Positions 8,893-19,338 of a DNA stretch of 43,674 nucleotides are shown here, in pieces (the stretch's first letter is position 1; each line of letters starts with the position of its first letter). Under the pieces are notes generated by a model. It was given only the letters and a program-made list of their open reading frames with translations, did no database searches and had not been told where the DNA came from. The position numbers were made by a program, and so were the translations under genes. The DNA comes from Betaproteobacteria bacterium. Its GTDB lineage: Bacteria; Pseudomonadota; Gammaproteobacteria; Burkholderiales; SG8-41. The DNA lies in assembly GCA_023266235.1 (NCBI GenBank), contig JAHFRL010000028.1:1-43674 (forward strand), read 5' to 3'.

Positions 8893-10584
8893 GTGAAAAT
8901 CGCGATTGCTCAAATCAACTGCACGGTCGGCGACCTTGCCGGCAACGTCGCGCGCATTCTCGAATTCGTCGAGCGGGCGCGTGCGCAGGCAGCCGGCCTG
9001 CTCGTCACGCCCGAGCTCGCGCTGTGCGGCTATCCTCCCGAAGACCTGTTGCTGCGCGACGATTTCTACCGTAATTGCGATACCGCGCTGCAGCAGCTGG
9101 CGACGCAGGTCAGCGGCATTGCCGTCCTCGTCGGCCACCCGCGGCAGGTCGACGGCAAGCGCTACAACGCGGCCTCGGTGATCCAAGACGGCCGCATCGT
9201 CGCCACCTACCACAAGCACACGCTGCCCAACTATACGGTTTTCGACGAAGAGCGTTATTTCGATTCCGGCGACCAGCCGTGCGTATTCCAGGTCAACGGC
9301 ATCAATTTCGGCGTCAACATCTGCGAAGACACCTGGGGCAGGCAGGGCCCGCTGCTCGCCAACCCGGGCGTCAATGGCAAGGAGCTCAACCTCGGCATCA
9401 ACATCTGCGCCGATTCGTGGGAGGCGGAGGCGCCGCGCGCCGCGCGCGCTGCCGGCGCGCAGGTGCTGCTGGTGCTGAACTCCTCGCCCTATCACATGCG
9501 CAAGCAGCATTCGCGCTACGACGTGATGCGCGAGCGCGTCGCCGAGAACGGCATGCCGCTGATCTACGCCAACATGGTCGGCGGACAGGATGAGCTGGTG
9601 TTCGACGGCGCTTCGTTCGTGCTCAATCGCGCGGGCGAGATCACGCATCAGCTGCCGTTGTTCAAGGAGGCGCTCGGCATCGTCGCGATCGAAAACGCCG
9701 ATCCGCGGCCGGGCGAAATCGTGCCGGAGCGGGCGATCGAAGCTGATGTCTATGACGCGTTGTGCCTCGGCGTGCGCGATTACGTCGGCAAGAACGGCTT
9801 CCCCGGCGTATTGCTCGGGTTGTCGGGCGGCATCGATTCGGCGCTGACTCTGGCCATCGCTGTCGACTCACTCGGCGCTGACAAAGTGCGCGTGGTGATG
9901 ATGCCGTCGCAATATACCGCGAGCATCAGCCGCGAGGACGCGCGCGCTCAGGCCGGGACGCTCGGCGTGCGCTACTCGGAAATTGCGATCAAGCCGATGT
10001 TCGATGCATTTCTGGATGCGCTGGCTGGCGAGTTCAAGGGTCTGCCGGCCGACACGACAGAGGAGAATATTCAAGCGCGCATTCGCGGCACACTTTTGAT
10101 GGCGCTGTCCAACAAATCCGGCGCGATCGTGCTGACCACCGGCAACAAGAGCGAGATGGGCACCGGTTACGCCACGCTCTATGGCGATATGGCGGGCGGT
10201 TTCGCGGTGTTGAAGGACATCAGCAAGACGCTGGTTTACCGGCTCGCCGATTATCGCAACGGCATCACGCGGGTCATTCCGCAGCGCGTGATCACGCGTC
10301 CGCCGTCGGCCGAGCTGCGGCCCAATCAGACCGACCAGGACAGCCTGCCGCCATATGACGTGCTCGACGCGATCATGGAAGCGTATGTCGAGCACAACCT
10401 CGGGCCGCGTGAAATCGAGGCCGACGGCTATGCTCGCAAGGACGTCGAGCGGGTGATCAGCTTGTTGCGCATGAGTGAATACAAGCGGCGCCAGGCGCCG
10501 ATTGGCATCCGCATTACGCCGCGCGGCTTCGGCAAGGACTGGCGCTACCCGATCACCAACAAATACCGCCATCGGTTTGAATGA
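8893..10584 (+). CDS. nadE: Glutamine-dependent NAD+ synthetase
   Basis: This enzyme converts deamido-NAD+ to NAD+ with ATP, using ammonia freed from glutamine. The N-terminal half is a nitrilase-fold glutaminase (AIAQINCTVGDLAGN, then the catalytic Glu in TPELALCGYPPEDLL and Lys in YHKHTLPNY). The C-terminal half is the synthetase with P-loop GLSGGIDSAL (about 313-322) and TTGNKSEMGTGYATLYGD. The start is GTG 8893. Length is 563 residues, about 25 more than the usual ~540. The excess matches a tandem partial duplication around the catalytic cysteine: VNGINFGVNICEDTW (C144) and, 26-28 residues later, VNGKELNLGINICADSW (C172). The second copy continues into the normal EAEAPRAARAAGAQVLLVLN sequence. 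Confidence 0.96.
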   Translation: MKIAIAQINCTVGDLAGNVARILEFVERARAQAAGLLVTPELALCGYPPEDLLLRDDFYRNCDTALQQLATQVSGIAVLVGHPRQVDGKRYNAASVIQDGRIVATYHKHTLPNYTVFDEERYFDSGDQPCVFQVNGINFGVNICEDTWGRQGPLLANPGVNGKELNLGINICADSWEAEAPRAARAAGAQVLLVLNSSPYHMRKQHSRYDVMRERVAENGMPLIYANMVGGQDELVFDGASFVLNRAGEITHQLPLFKEALGIVAIENADPRPGEIVPERAIEADVYDALCLGVRDYVGKNGFPGVLLGLSGGIDSALTLAIAVDSLGADKVRVVMMPSQYTASISREDARAQAGTLGVRYSEIAIKPMFDAFLDALAGEFKGLPADTTEENIQARIRGTLLMALSNKSGAIVLTTGNKSEMGTGYATLYGDMAGGFAVLKDISKTLVYRLADYRNGITRVIPQRVITRPPSAELRPNQTDQDSLPPYDVLDAIMEAYVEHNLGPREIEADGYARKDVERVISLLRMSEYKRRQAPIGIRITPRGFGKDWRYPITNKYRHRFE

Positions 10585-10632
10585 CAACCGGCGATTCATC
10601 TGGTTGCCGCGACGTTCTATACTATGGGCTGA

Positions 10633-11019
<387 letters not shown>

Positions 11020-11022
11020 GAG

Positions 11023-11100
11023 CTAGGATCGAGGATTGAGGATTGAGTACAGGCCCACAGCGCCTTGTCGTTTACTCGATCCTCAATCCTGTTTCCTCGA
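11023..11100. repeat. Heptamer inverted repeat between glnB and smr
   Basis: GAGGATT is repeated in phase at 11031-11044, and a complementary segment TCGATCCTCAATCCT lies at 11076-11090. The two sides pair at 14 of 15 positions, leaving a loop of about 35 bases. The region separates two converging genes and could end transcription from both, though T tracts are short. The smr stop codon lies within the right arm. Confidence 0.6.
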
Positions 11101-11649
11101 ACCTGCCTTCAGCAGCACCATCACCGCGCCGCCGCCCCCATCGACCTGGCGCGCCTGGCAGAACGCCAGCACTTCGTCGCGCTGGATCAGCCAGTTCGCG
11201 ACCTTGGTTTTGAGCACCGGTTCGCGGTTTTTCGAGCGCAATCCCTTGCCGTGAACGATGCGCACGCAGCGCGCCCCGCTGCGGATGCAGCCATTCAGGA
11301 ATTTCACCAGCAGCGCGCGTGCTTCGACGGAATTCAGCCCGTGCAAATCGAGCTCGTCCTGGATTACCCAGTGGCCGCGGCGCAGTTTTCGCAGCGCTTG
11401 CGGCGACAGGCCGTTACGCAGGTATACCAGTTCTTCGCCGGTCTCCGTCCCGATGTCCCACGTGATGTGATCGCTCAGGCTGTCGGCGAGCGCGGCGCGC
11501 TCGTCGCGCAGGCGTTGCACCGGAATCGGCTTGTGTTTGGGGCGCGCATGGATCACCCGCCCGTGATCGGGCAGGCGGGTGACGTCCGACAGCAGTTTTT
11601 CGAGCAGATCGCTGTCGTCATCCGCAGGTTTTGCAGGCTGCTTTGTCAT
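11083..11649 (-). CDS. Smr/MutS2-domain protein
   Basis: This 188-residue protein has a charged, low-complexity N-terminal half and a C-terminal Smr domain (about 100-185). The hallmark DLHGLNSVEARALLVKFL (about 102-119) is followed by VRIVHGKGLRSKNREPVLK (HGKG) and the family-ending AVMVLLK. Stand-alone Smr proteins of this size (SmrA/SmrB, YdaL or YfcN type) are DNA or RNA endonucleases; SmrB cuts mRNA at collided ribosomes in E. coli, but the assignment to SmrA or SmrB cannot be made here. It is followed in the same direction by no other gene and preceded by trxB, an arrangement often seen in Betaproteobacteria. Confidence 0.88.
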   Translation of the reverse strand: MTKQPAKPADDDSDLLEKLLSDVTRLPDHGRVIHARPKHKPIPVQRLRDERAALADSLSDHITWDIGTETGEELVYLRNGLSPQALRKLRRGHWVIQDELDLHGLNSVEARALLVKFLNGCIRSGARCVRIVHGKGLRSKNREPVLKTKVANWLIQRDEVLAFCQARQVDGGGGAVMVLLKAGSRKQD

Positions 11650-11685
11650 TGCGCCATTCCGTGAGCCTGAACGTCGCGAATTGCG

Positions 11686-12774
<1,089 letters not shown>

Positions 12775-12880
12775 TTATGCGCATCAAGGGGTCAAGTCCG
12801 AATGTTGCTGTAAATTCGCTTCGATAGATTGACTGTTGTGGTTGTTGCGTTGTTAACCACTCAAGCGGGATAGTGCGGTC

Positions 12881-13975
12881 ATGAACGAATCGGTTCTCCG
12901 CGATACATTAAGGCGGGTTCAAGACATCATCGCCAAGGAAACCGGAGCGCCACTGCGAGGCGACGCCGGGAAACAACTGGGAAACGTCTTGCGAAACGTA
13001 ACCGGTGGTTCCGGAACTTCGTTAGGTAGCGAGAACTTTTTAAGTTGCGAGGTCACCATTTTGCTGGCCGACCTGCGGGGGTTCACGTCCGTATCAGCCG
13101 CTCACCCCGCCGGCATAGTGCTCGGCGTCTTGAACCAGTTCCTGGTCAAAATGAGCGAGATTGTCTTTCGACATGAGGGCACTATCGATAAATTTATGGG
13201 TGATTCCATCATGGTGCTGTTTGGCACTCCGAGTGCGCGCGAGGATGATGTCAGGCGTGCCTTGGTTTGTGCCGTGGATATGCAGATCGCCATGGATCAA
13301 CTCAACCAAGACAACAAGCAACTGGGGATGCCTGAACTGTACATGGGTATCGGGATCAACACCGGTACTGTCATGGCCGGACTACTGGGCTCAGACCTGT
13401 ATTCCGAATACACGGTCATTGGCGATGAGGTTAACCTCGCCTCACGCATCGAGGCTTTCAGCTTGCGAGGGCAAGTGCTGATCAGTCAAAGCAGCTTTGA
13501 TCGCTGCCGGGACTTTGTGGAAACGAGCGAGGCGATGGATGTATACGTCAAAGGAAAGCCGAACCCGGTACGCCTCCGTGAGATGCTGGCTATTCCATCG
13601 CTACGGAAGGTGGTGCCGCGCCAGGAAATTCGCAGAAGCCCCCGCGTGGAAGTGAAGATACCGTTCTCGTATCAAGTGATGCGAAACAAGATCATCATGC
13701 CGGAATTGTATAAGGGCACGATTTTGGATATCAGCTATCACGGCGTTCTGGCAGAAGTAGAACAGCAGCTCGATCGTTATTCGGATATCAAGCTGGACCT
13801 GGACTTGTCTCTGATCGGTTACAAGGCAACTGAAATATATGCCAAAATCCTGAAAACGCAAAAGAGCGAAGACCGCTATTTGTCAGGTATCGAATTTACC
13901 TCGGTCAGCGTTCAGAGCAATGTGAATATCAAGCATTTTATTCAATTTCTGATCCAGGGCGCCGAGAACCAGTAA
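12881..13975 (+). CDS. Class III nucleotide cyclase fused to PilZ domain
   Basis: The protein (364 residues) joins a class III cyclase domain (about 50-235) to a PilZ domain (about 250-360). The two metal aspartates are D64 (LLADLRGFT) and D108 (DKFMGDSIM). The purine-selecting pair is K104 and T178 (YTVIGDEVN), the class IIIb adenylate-cyclase pattern, and transition-state residues N185 and R189 (NLASRIE) are present, so it should be active, most likely making cAMP. PilZ has both c-di-GMP motifs, R251-x3-R255 (RRSPR) and D283-x-S285-x2-G288 (DISYHG). No membrane segment is visible. Its base composition is visibly less GC-rich than neighbours. A Crp/Fnr regulator gene follows after 39 bases, suggesting a second-messenger relay. 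Confidence 0.9.
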   Translation: MNESVLRDTLRRVQDIIAKETGAPLRGDAGKQLGNVLRNVTGGSGTSLGSENFLSCEVTILLADLRGFTSVSAAHPAGIVLGVLNQFLVKMSEIVFRHEGTIDKFMGDSIMVLFGTPSAREDDVRRALVCAVDMQIAMDQLNQDNKQLGMPELYMGIGINTGTVMAGLLGSDLYSEYTVIGDEVNLASRIEAFSLRGQVLISQSSFDRCRDFVETSEAMDVYVKGKPNPVRLREMLAIPSLRKVVPRQEIRRSPRVEVKIPFSYQVMRNKIIMPELYKGTILDISYHGVLAEVEQQLDRYSDIKLDLDLSLIGYKATEIYAKILKTQKSEDRYLSGIEFTSVSVQSNVNIKHFIQFLIQGAENQ

Positions 13976-14014
13976 TATTGGAAGGACTGACTGATAAGTA
14001 GAGGAAAACGACCA

Positions 14015-14686
14015 GTGAATCCCCAGATCCTGAAAACAGTGCCGTTGTTCTCGTCGCTGTCCGACGAGCAGTTGAGGTTGCTGCAGCCGTGCCTGCAGCA
14101 GCGCAGTTACCCCCGCAGTTCGTTCATACTGCGCGCCGGTGACGAAACCGACGCTCTCTACATCATCCTGTCCGGCCGCGTCAAAGTCCTGATCCCCGAC
14201 GAGCAGGGACGCGAGGTTATCCTCGCGGTCATGGGCCCCAGCGAATTCTTCGGTGAAATGGGCCTGCTCGACGACCTGCCGCGCTCGGCCAGCGTCGAGA
14301 CGCTCGAGACCTGCCAGATGCTGCGTTTTTCGAAGTCCGGATTCATCGCCTGCCTCAAGGATAACTTCGAGCTGGCGATGATCATCATCCGCAACCTGGT
14401 CAAGCGCATGCGTGAAGCCGATCGCAAGATCGAAAGCCTGGCGCTGATCGACGTTTACGGCCGCGTGGCGCGCCTGCTGCTCGACCAGGCCGAGGAGATC
14501 AACGGCGTGTGGATCGTGCGCCAGGCGCCGCCGAAACAGGAAATCGCGCGCATGATCGGCGCATCGCGCGAGATGGTGAGCCGCGTGGTCAAGGACCTGC
14601 AGCAGCGCGGCTATATCCGCGCCGAAAAGCGCAAGGTGTACCTGCTCGACAAGGTTTCAATGGCAAAGCGCGCGTCGAGCCACTGA
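14015..14686 (+). CDS. Crp/Fnr-family transcription regulator
   Basis: This 223-residue regulator has an N-terminal cyclic-nucleotide-binding fold (about 10-125), a dimer helix (about 125-155) and a C-terminal winged helix (about 160-215). The phosphate-binding cassette reads FGEMGLLDDLPRSASVE, keeping the Glu and the Arg-Ser pair that bind cAMP in CRP. No Fnr-type cysteine cluster is present, so it is not an iron-sulfur oxygen sensor. The recognition helix is in PPKQEIARMIGASREMVSRVVKDLQQRG. Translation probably starts at GTG 14015 behind GAGGAAAA. It lies 39 bases after the cyclase-PilZ gene on the same strand, so it may be the receptor of that enzyme's product; other ligands, including c-di-GMP as in Clp, remain possible. 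Confidence 0.9.
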   Translation: MNPQILKTVPLFSSLSDEQLRLLQPCLQQRSYPRSSFILRAGDETDALYIILSGRVKVLIPDEQGREVILAVMGPSEFFGEMGLLDDLPRSASVETLETCQMLRFSKSGFIACLKDNFELAMIIIRNLVKRMREADRKIESLALIDVYGRVARLLLDQAEEINGVWIVRQAPPKQEIARMIGASREMVSRVVKDLQQRGYIRAEKRKVYLLDKVSMAKRASSH

Positions 14687-14762
14687 TTTCATCTTCGGAA
14701 CCTCGTTTCACCACAGACGTTGGGGCGGGTTCCGCTCCGTTGCTTCCCTGATCCCGCTTTTC

Positions 14763-14866
14763 GGTAGTGTCTCAGTTTGGAACGCACTAAAGAAAATGGT
14801 CGGATCACCCACGCCATTTTTTTCCAGCATCCCGTTTTGAAATTGATTTCAAATTAGGACACTACC
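14763..14866. mobile_element. Small terminal-inverted-repeat element (MITE-like)
   Basis: A 104-base segment is bounded by GGTAGTGTC (14763-14771) and its perfect complement GACACTACC (14858-14866); allowing mismatches the terminal repeats extend to about 20 bases with about 16 matches. It has no coding capacity and lies in the 360-base gap between the Crp/Fnr gene and ftsK. This is the form of a miniature transposable element moved by a transposase elsewhere, but the family was not identified and no clear target duplication was seen. The rest of this gap holds only the ftsK promoter region. Confidence 0.5.
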
Positions 14867-15011
14867 CGCGTTCGCGGCTTCTTGCATTGCGCCCGCGGTT
14901 TGGGGTAGCGCAGCACCCTTAGCTAAACCAGTTTATATGCTTCATGGCTTAACGTATTGTTTTCAGGGATAAGACAAGCTTCAGAACAGTGCTTGCATGG
15001 GGCTTTAGCGC

Positions 15012-15017
15012 TATAAT
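15012..15017 (+). promoter_or_regulatory. -10 hexamer upstream of ftsK
   Basis: A perfect TATAAT lies 29 bases before the ftsK start, in a gap with no other gene. The matching -35 position (14989-14994, GTGCTT) is weak, so expression may be modest or need an activator. It would give a leader of about 20-25 bases. Confidence 0.45.
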
Positions 15018-15046
15018 CGGCCCACCTTGATAGCGATCCCCTGACC

Positions 15047-17347
15047 ATGCTGTTCAGCGCCAAAGCGGGTTCGAATCGCCCCGCCGAGAACCCGCTCCCG
15101 CCTAAAATCGCGTCCCTGCTGCGGGAATCCTGGTGGCTCGCGCTGGTGGCGCTGGCACTGTATCTGGCGCTGATCCTGTTCACCTTCGACACGGCCGATC
15201 CGGGCTGGTCGCACAGCGCCAGCGTTGAGCGGATCAGGAACTCGGGGGGCCGGATCGGCGCCTGGCTGGCCGACGTTCTGCTTTACGTATTTGGATTTTC
15301 CGCCTGGTGGTGGGTGGTGCTGTGCGCATTCGCTGTGCGCTGGAGCTTCCGGCGTATCGAGCATATCGCGCCGGCCGACCGCCGTTCCTATTTCGTTGCC
15401 GGCGTTGGCTTCGCGATGCTGCAGGCAGCGAGTTCCAGCCTCGAAGCGTTGCGGCTGCACAGCCTGAAGGCGACCTTGCCGCTCGCTCCCGGCGGCATGC
15501 TCGGCGCCGGCATCGGGGACGTGCTGTCGCAAGCGATCGGTTTCACCGGCGCCACACTGGTGCTGCTGGCGCTGATCGCGATCGGGCTGAGCCTTTTCAG
15601 CGGCATTTCGTGGATCGCTTTCCTCGAGCGCTTCGGCGGCTGGCTCGAAGAGGCCTATCAGTTCGCGCGGCGGCGCTGGGCCGGCTGGCAGGACCGGCGC
15701 GCCGGCGCGGCGGCAATGATCGAGCGCGAGGAAGTGGTCGAGGAGGGCAAGAAGAAATTCGAAATCCACGCGCCGGTCCGTATCGAGCCGCCGGCGCCGC
15801 AGATACCGAAATCGCTGCGCGTCGAGCGCGAAAAACAGGTGCCGCTGTTCGAAAACCTGCCCGACTCTCCGCTGCCGCCGCTCAAGCTGCTCGACGAGCC
15901 GGAGAAGGCGGTCGCGGTGATCAGCACCGAGACGCTCGAGTTCACCTCGCGCCTGATCGAGAAAAAGCTCCTCGATTTCGGCGTCGAAGTGAAAGTGGTC
16001 GCGGCCTACCCGGGGCCGGTGATCACGCGCTACGAGGTCGAGCCCGCGGTCGGCGTCAAAGGCAGCCAGATCATCAATCTGGTGAGGGACCTCGCGCGCG
16101 CGCTGTCGGTGGTCAGCATCCGCGTCGTCGAAACCATTCCCGGCAAGACCTGCATGGGCCTCGAGATCCCGAACCCCGAGCGCCAGATCGTGCGCCTGTC
16201 GGAAATCCTGAGCTCGCAGGTTTACGCCGACATGCATTCGCCGCTGACGCTCGCGCTGGGCAAGGACATCGCGGGCAATCCGGTCGTTGCCGACCTCGCG
16301 CGCATGCCGCACCTGCTGGTCGCGGGCACCACCGGCTCCGGCAAATCGGTCGCGATCAACGCCATGATCCTGAGCCTGCTCTACAAGTCGCCGCCGGCGC
16401 AGTGCCGGCTGATCCTGGTCGATCCGAAAATGCTCGAGCTGTCGGTGTACGAGGGCATACCGCACCTGCTGACGCCGGTGGTGACCGACATGCGCCAGGC
16501 CGCCAACGCGCTCAACTGGTGTGTCGCGGAAATGGACCGCCGCTACCGGTTGATGTCGGCGCTCGGCGTGCGCAACATGGCGGGCTTCAACCAGAAAGTG
16601 CGCGAAGCCGCAAAAGCCGCGATACCGATCCCGAATCCCTTCACGTCAGCGCCCGGCAGCCCGGAGCCGTTGAACGAGATGCCCCTGATCGTGGTCATCA
16701 TCGACGAACTCGCCGACCTGATGATGGTGGTCGGCAAGAAAGTCGAGGAATTGATTGCGCGGCTGGCGCAGAAAGCGCGCGCTGCCGGCGTGCACCTGAT
16801 CCTCGCGACCCAGCGCCCGTCGGTGGACGTGATCACCGGGCTGATCAAGGCCAACATACCGACGCGCATCTCGTTCCAGGTGTCGGCGCGCGTCGACTCG
16901 CGCACCATTCTCGATCAAATGGGCGCCGAGGCGCTGCTGGGGCAGGGCGACATGCTCTATCTGGCGCCGGGAACCGGATCGCCGCAGCGTGTGCACGGCG
17001 CCTTCGTCGCCGATCACGAAGTGCATAAGGTCGTGGGCTATCTGAAGAACCTGGCGCAACCGCAGTACGTCGAGGGCGTGCTGGATGAGCCGGAAGCCGA
17101 AGGCGAGGGTATGATGGCACTCGAGGGCGGCGGCGACGGCGAAGCGGATCCGCTCTACGACCAGGCGGTCGCGATCGTGCTCAAGACGCGGCGCGCCTCG
17201 ATCTCGCTGGTGCAGCGCCATCTGCGCATTGGCTACAATCGTGCGGCGCGGCTGATCGAGCAGATGGAGCGCGCCGGCATGGTCTCGGCGATGCAATCCA
17301 ACGGCAACCGCGAAGTCCTGGCGCCGGCTTCCGCGTCCGAACAGTAA
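15047..17347 (+). CDS. ftsK: DNA translocase FtsK
   Basis: FtsK is the septal, membrane-anchored motor that pumps DNA toward dif and activates XerCD in chromosome dimer resolution. The 766-residue protein has four N-terminal membrane segments (about 27-46, 72-95, 115-135 and 160-185) and a short linker. Next comes the RecA-like motor with Walker A in [16 protein letters not shown] (about 426-441) and Walker B in [16 protein letters not shown]. The C-terminal gamma winged helix (about 700-755) contains [20 protein letters not shown], which reads the KOPS guide sequences. The linker is short compared with E. coli FtsK (1329 residues), as is normal in Betaproteobacteria. lolA and rarA follow on the same strand. 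Confidence 0.97.
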   Translation: MLFSAKAGSNRPAENPLPPKIASLLRESWWLALVALALYLALILFTFDTADPGWSHSASVERIRNSGGRIGAWLADVLLYVFGFSAWWWVVLCAFAVRWSFRRIEHIAPADRRSYFVAGVGFAMLQAASSSLEALRLHSLKATLPLAPGGMLGAGIGDVLSQAIGFTGATLVLLALIAIGLSLFSGISWIAFLERFGGWLEEAYQFARRRWAGWQDRRAGAAAMIEREEVVEEGKKKFEIHAPVRIEPPAPQIPKSLRVEREKQVPLFENLPDSPLPPLKLLDEPEKAVAVISTETLEFTSRLIEKKLLDFGVEVKVVAAYPGPVITRYEVEPAVGVKGSQIINLVRDLARALSVVSIRVVETIPGKTCMGLEIPNPERQIVRLSEILSSQVYADMHSPLTLALGKDIAGNPVVADLARMPHLLVAGTTGSGKSVAINAMILSLLYKSPPAQCRLILVDPKMLELSVYEGIPHLLTPVVTDMRQAANALNWCVAEMDRRYRLMSALGVRNMAGFNQKVREAAKAAIPIPNPFTSAPGSPEPLNEMPLIVVIIDELADLMMVVGKKVEELIARLAQKARAAGVHLILATQRPSVDVITGLIKANIPTRISFQVSARVDSRTILDQMGAEALLGQGDMLYLAPGTGSPQRVHGAFVADHEVHKVVGYLKNLAQPQYVEGVLDEPEAEGEGMMALEGGGDGEADPLYDQAVAIVLKTRRASISLVQRHLRIGYNRAARLIEQMERAGMVSAMQSNGNREVLAPASASEQ

Positions 17348-17377
17348 CCCGCGCGGGCGCCGAATTTAAGACGGCCA

Positions 17378-17989
17378 ATGACGCGAATTATATTTACTGT
17401 AATCCTGCTGCTGGCGTGCGTTGCGGCGCGCGCGGCGAGCATCGAGATGCTGAAGGCATTTCTGCAGCAAACCACGTCCGGCAAAGCCCGTTTCGCGCAA
17501 ATCATCGTCGACAAGAATCTCAAGCAACTGCAGCAGGCGACCGGCACCATGCTGTTCGCGCGTCCCGGCAAGTTCCGCTGGGAATACGACAAACCTTATG
17601 AGCAGACGATCGTCGGCGACGGCGCCAGGCTGTGGATATACGACAAGGACCTCAACCAGGTGACCGTCAGGAAGCTCGACGCAGCGCTCGGCGGCAGTCC
17701 CGCGGCGCTGCTCGCCGGCAGCAACGAGATCGATAAAATCTATAACCTGACCAATCTCGGCAGCCAGGAAGGCCTCGATTGGCTGGAAGCGGTGCCGAAA
17801 GCGAAGGAAAACGCATTCGAGCGCATCCGGCTGGGCTTCAGCGCAAGCGGCCTCGAGGCGATGGAACTGCGCGATCAGTTCGGGCAAACCACGGTCATCA
17901 AGTTCGCCGCGGTCGAGCGCAATCCCAGGCTTGCGCCCGAGCTGTTCAAATTTACCCCGCCCAAAGGCGCCGACGTCATCACCGACTGA
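17378..17989 (+). CDS. lolA: Outer-membrane lipoprotein carrier LolA
   Basis: LolA carries lipoproteins through the periplasm from LolCDE to LolB. The 203-residue precursor has a signal peptide (about 1-20, IIFTVILLLACVAARA). The mature part has the family sequence GKARFAQIIVDKNLKQLQQATGTMLFARPGKFRWEYDKPYEQTIVGDG, in which the RPGKFRWEY strand is diagnostic, and then GLEAMELRDQFGQTTVIKF and PELFKFTPPKGADVI at the end. ATG 17378 is close behind ftsK (30-base gap), and rarA follows 29 bases later. The order ftsK-lolA-rarA is conserved widely in Gamma- and Betaproteobacteria, which supports the assignment. Confidence 0.95.
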   Translation: MTRIIFTVILLLACVAARAASIEMLKAFLQQTTSGKARFAQIIVDKNLKQLQQATGTMLFARPGKFRWEYDKPYEQTIVGDGARLWIYDKDLNQVTVRKLDAALGGSPAALLAGSNEIDKIYNLTNLGSQEGLDWLEAVPKAKENAFERIRLGFSASGLEAMELRDQFGQTTVIKFAAVERNPRLAPELFKFTPPKGADVITD

Positions 17990-18018
17990 GAGCCTCCGAC
18001 CTCAGTAGAGGCCCTGCC

Positions 18019-19332
18019 GTGAACGACCTTTTCAATAAGCCAGAGCCCGCGGCGCCGCTTGCGGAGCGGTTGCGGCCGCGCTCGCTCGACGAGGTGGTCG
18101 GACAGTCCCATCTGCTTGCCCCGGGCAAGCCGTTGCGGCTGGCGTTCGAGTCGGGCAAGCCGCATTCGATGATCCTGTGGGGGCCGCCCGGCGTCGGCAA
18201 GACCACGCTGGCGCGGCTGATGGCGCAGGCGTTCAACGCCGAGTTCATCGCGATTTCAGCGGTGTTCTCCGGCGTCAAGGATATCCGTGACGCGGTCCAG
18301 CGCGCTGAACTCACGTTGCAGCAACATGGGCGGCACACCATTCTGTTCGTCGACGAGGTGCATCGCTTCAACAAGGCGCAGCAGGATGCTTTTCTGCCCT
18401 ATGTCGAGCGGGGGTTGTTGACCTTCATCGGCGCGACCACTGAAAACCCATCGTTTGAAGTCATCAGCGCATTGTTGTCGCGGGCCGCTGTGTATGTGCT
18501 GCAGCCGTTATCGGACAGCGATCTCGGCGCGCTGCTGCAGCGCGCGCTGCAGCACTGCAGCCCGCCGCTCGCGCTGGACGATGGCGCGCGCGATCTGATC
18601 ATCGGCTACGCCGACAGCGATGCGCGGCGTTTGCTCAACATGGTCGAGCAGCTCGATATCGCCGCCGCGGCGCGCGGTGTCCAGGAGGTCAACGCAGCGC
18701 TGGCGCGCGACACGCTGGCGCAGGCCCTGAAACGCTTCGACAAAGGCGGCGAGCAGTTCTACGACCAGATCTCGGCGCTGCACAAGTCGGTGCGCGGCTC
18801 GTCGCCCGACGCCGCGCTGTATTGGCTGTGCCGCATGCTCGACGGCGGCGCGGACCCGCTCTACGTCGGCCGGCGCCTGGTGCGCATGGCGGTCGAAGAC
18901 ATCGGGCTTGCCGACCCGCGCGCGCTGCGCATTACGCTCGATGCCTGCGAAACCTACGAACGCCTGGGCAGCCCGGAGGGCGAGCTCGCGCTGGCGGAGG
19001 CCGTGCTGTATCTGGCGGTCGCGCCGAAAAGCAATGCCGCGTACGGTGCCTACAATGCGGCGCGTGCGCTGATCCGCGACGACAGTTCACGACCGGTGCC
19101 CGAGCACCTGCGCAATGCGCCGACGCGGCTGATGAAAGAGCTCGGCTATGGACGCGACTATCGCTATGCGCACGATGAAGCCGATGCGTATGCGGCGGGG
19201 GAGAATTATTTTCCGGAAGGGATGCCACCACCGCGCCTGTATGAGCCCACCGGGCGCGGACTGGAGGCGAAAATCAGGGCGCGTCTCGCCGAGCTGCGCG
19301 AGCTCGACGAGCAGGCGCGCCGCAGGAAATAA
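18019..19332 (+). CDS. rarA: Replication-associated recombination protein A
   Basis: RarA (MgsA) is a tetrameric AAA+ ATPase related to clamp loaders that acts at stalled replication forks. Starting at GTG 18019 (behind AGAGG) the protein has 437 residues, the usual length. It begins LFNKPEPAAPLAERLRPRSL, has Walker A GPPGVGKTT (about 55-63), Walker B ILFVDEVHRFNKAQQD, sensor 1 GATTENPSF and the C-terminal tetramerisation region with GGEQFYDQISALHKSVRGS and LGYGRDYRYAHDE. The frame extends upstream through lolA in another frame, but only the GTG start gives the family N-terminus. Confidence 0.96.
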   Translation: MNDLFNKPEPAAPLAERLRPRSLDEVVGQSHLLAPGKPLRLAFESGKPHSMILWGPPGVGKTTLARLMAQAFNAEFIAISAVFSGVKDIRDAVQRAELTLQQHGRHTILFVDEVHRFNKAQQDAFLPYVERGLLTFIGATTENPSFEVISALLSRAAVYVLQPLSDSDLGALLQRALQHCSPPLALDDGARDLIIGYADSDARRLLNMVEQLDIAAAARGVQEVNAALARDTLAQALKRFDKGGEQFYDQISALHKSVRGSSPDAALYWLCRMLDGGADPLYVGRRLVRMAVEDIGLADPRALRITLDACETYERLGSPEGELALAEAVLYLAVAPKSNAAYGAYNAARALIRDDSSRPVPEHLRNAPTRLMKELGYGRDYRYAHDEADAYAAGENYFPEGMPPPRLYEPTGRGLEAKIRARLAELRELDEQARRRK

Positions 19333-19338
19333 CGGCGT

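Noticed and set aside
14015..14686. Fnr-type oxygen sensor
   Set aside because: The N-terminal cysteine cluster needed for the iron-sulfur centre is absent.
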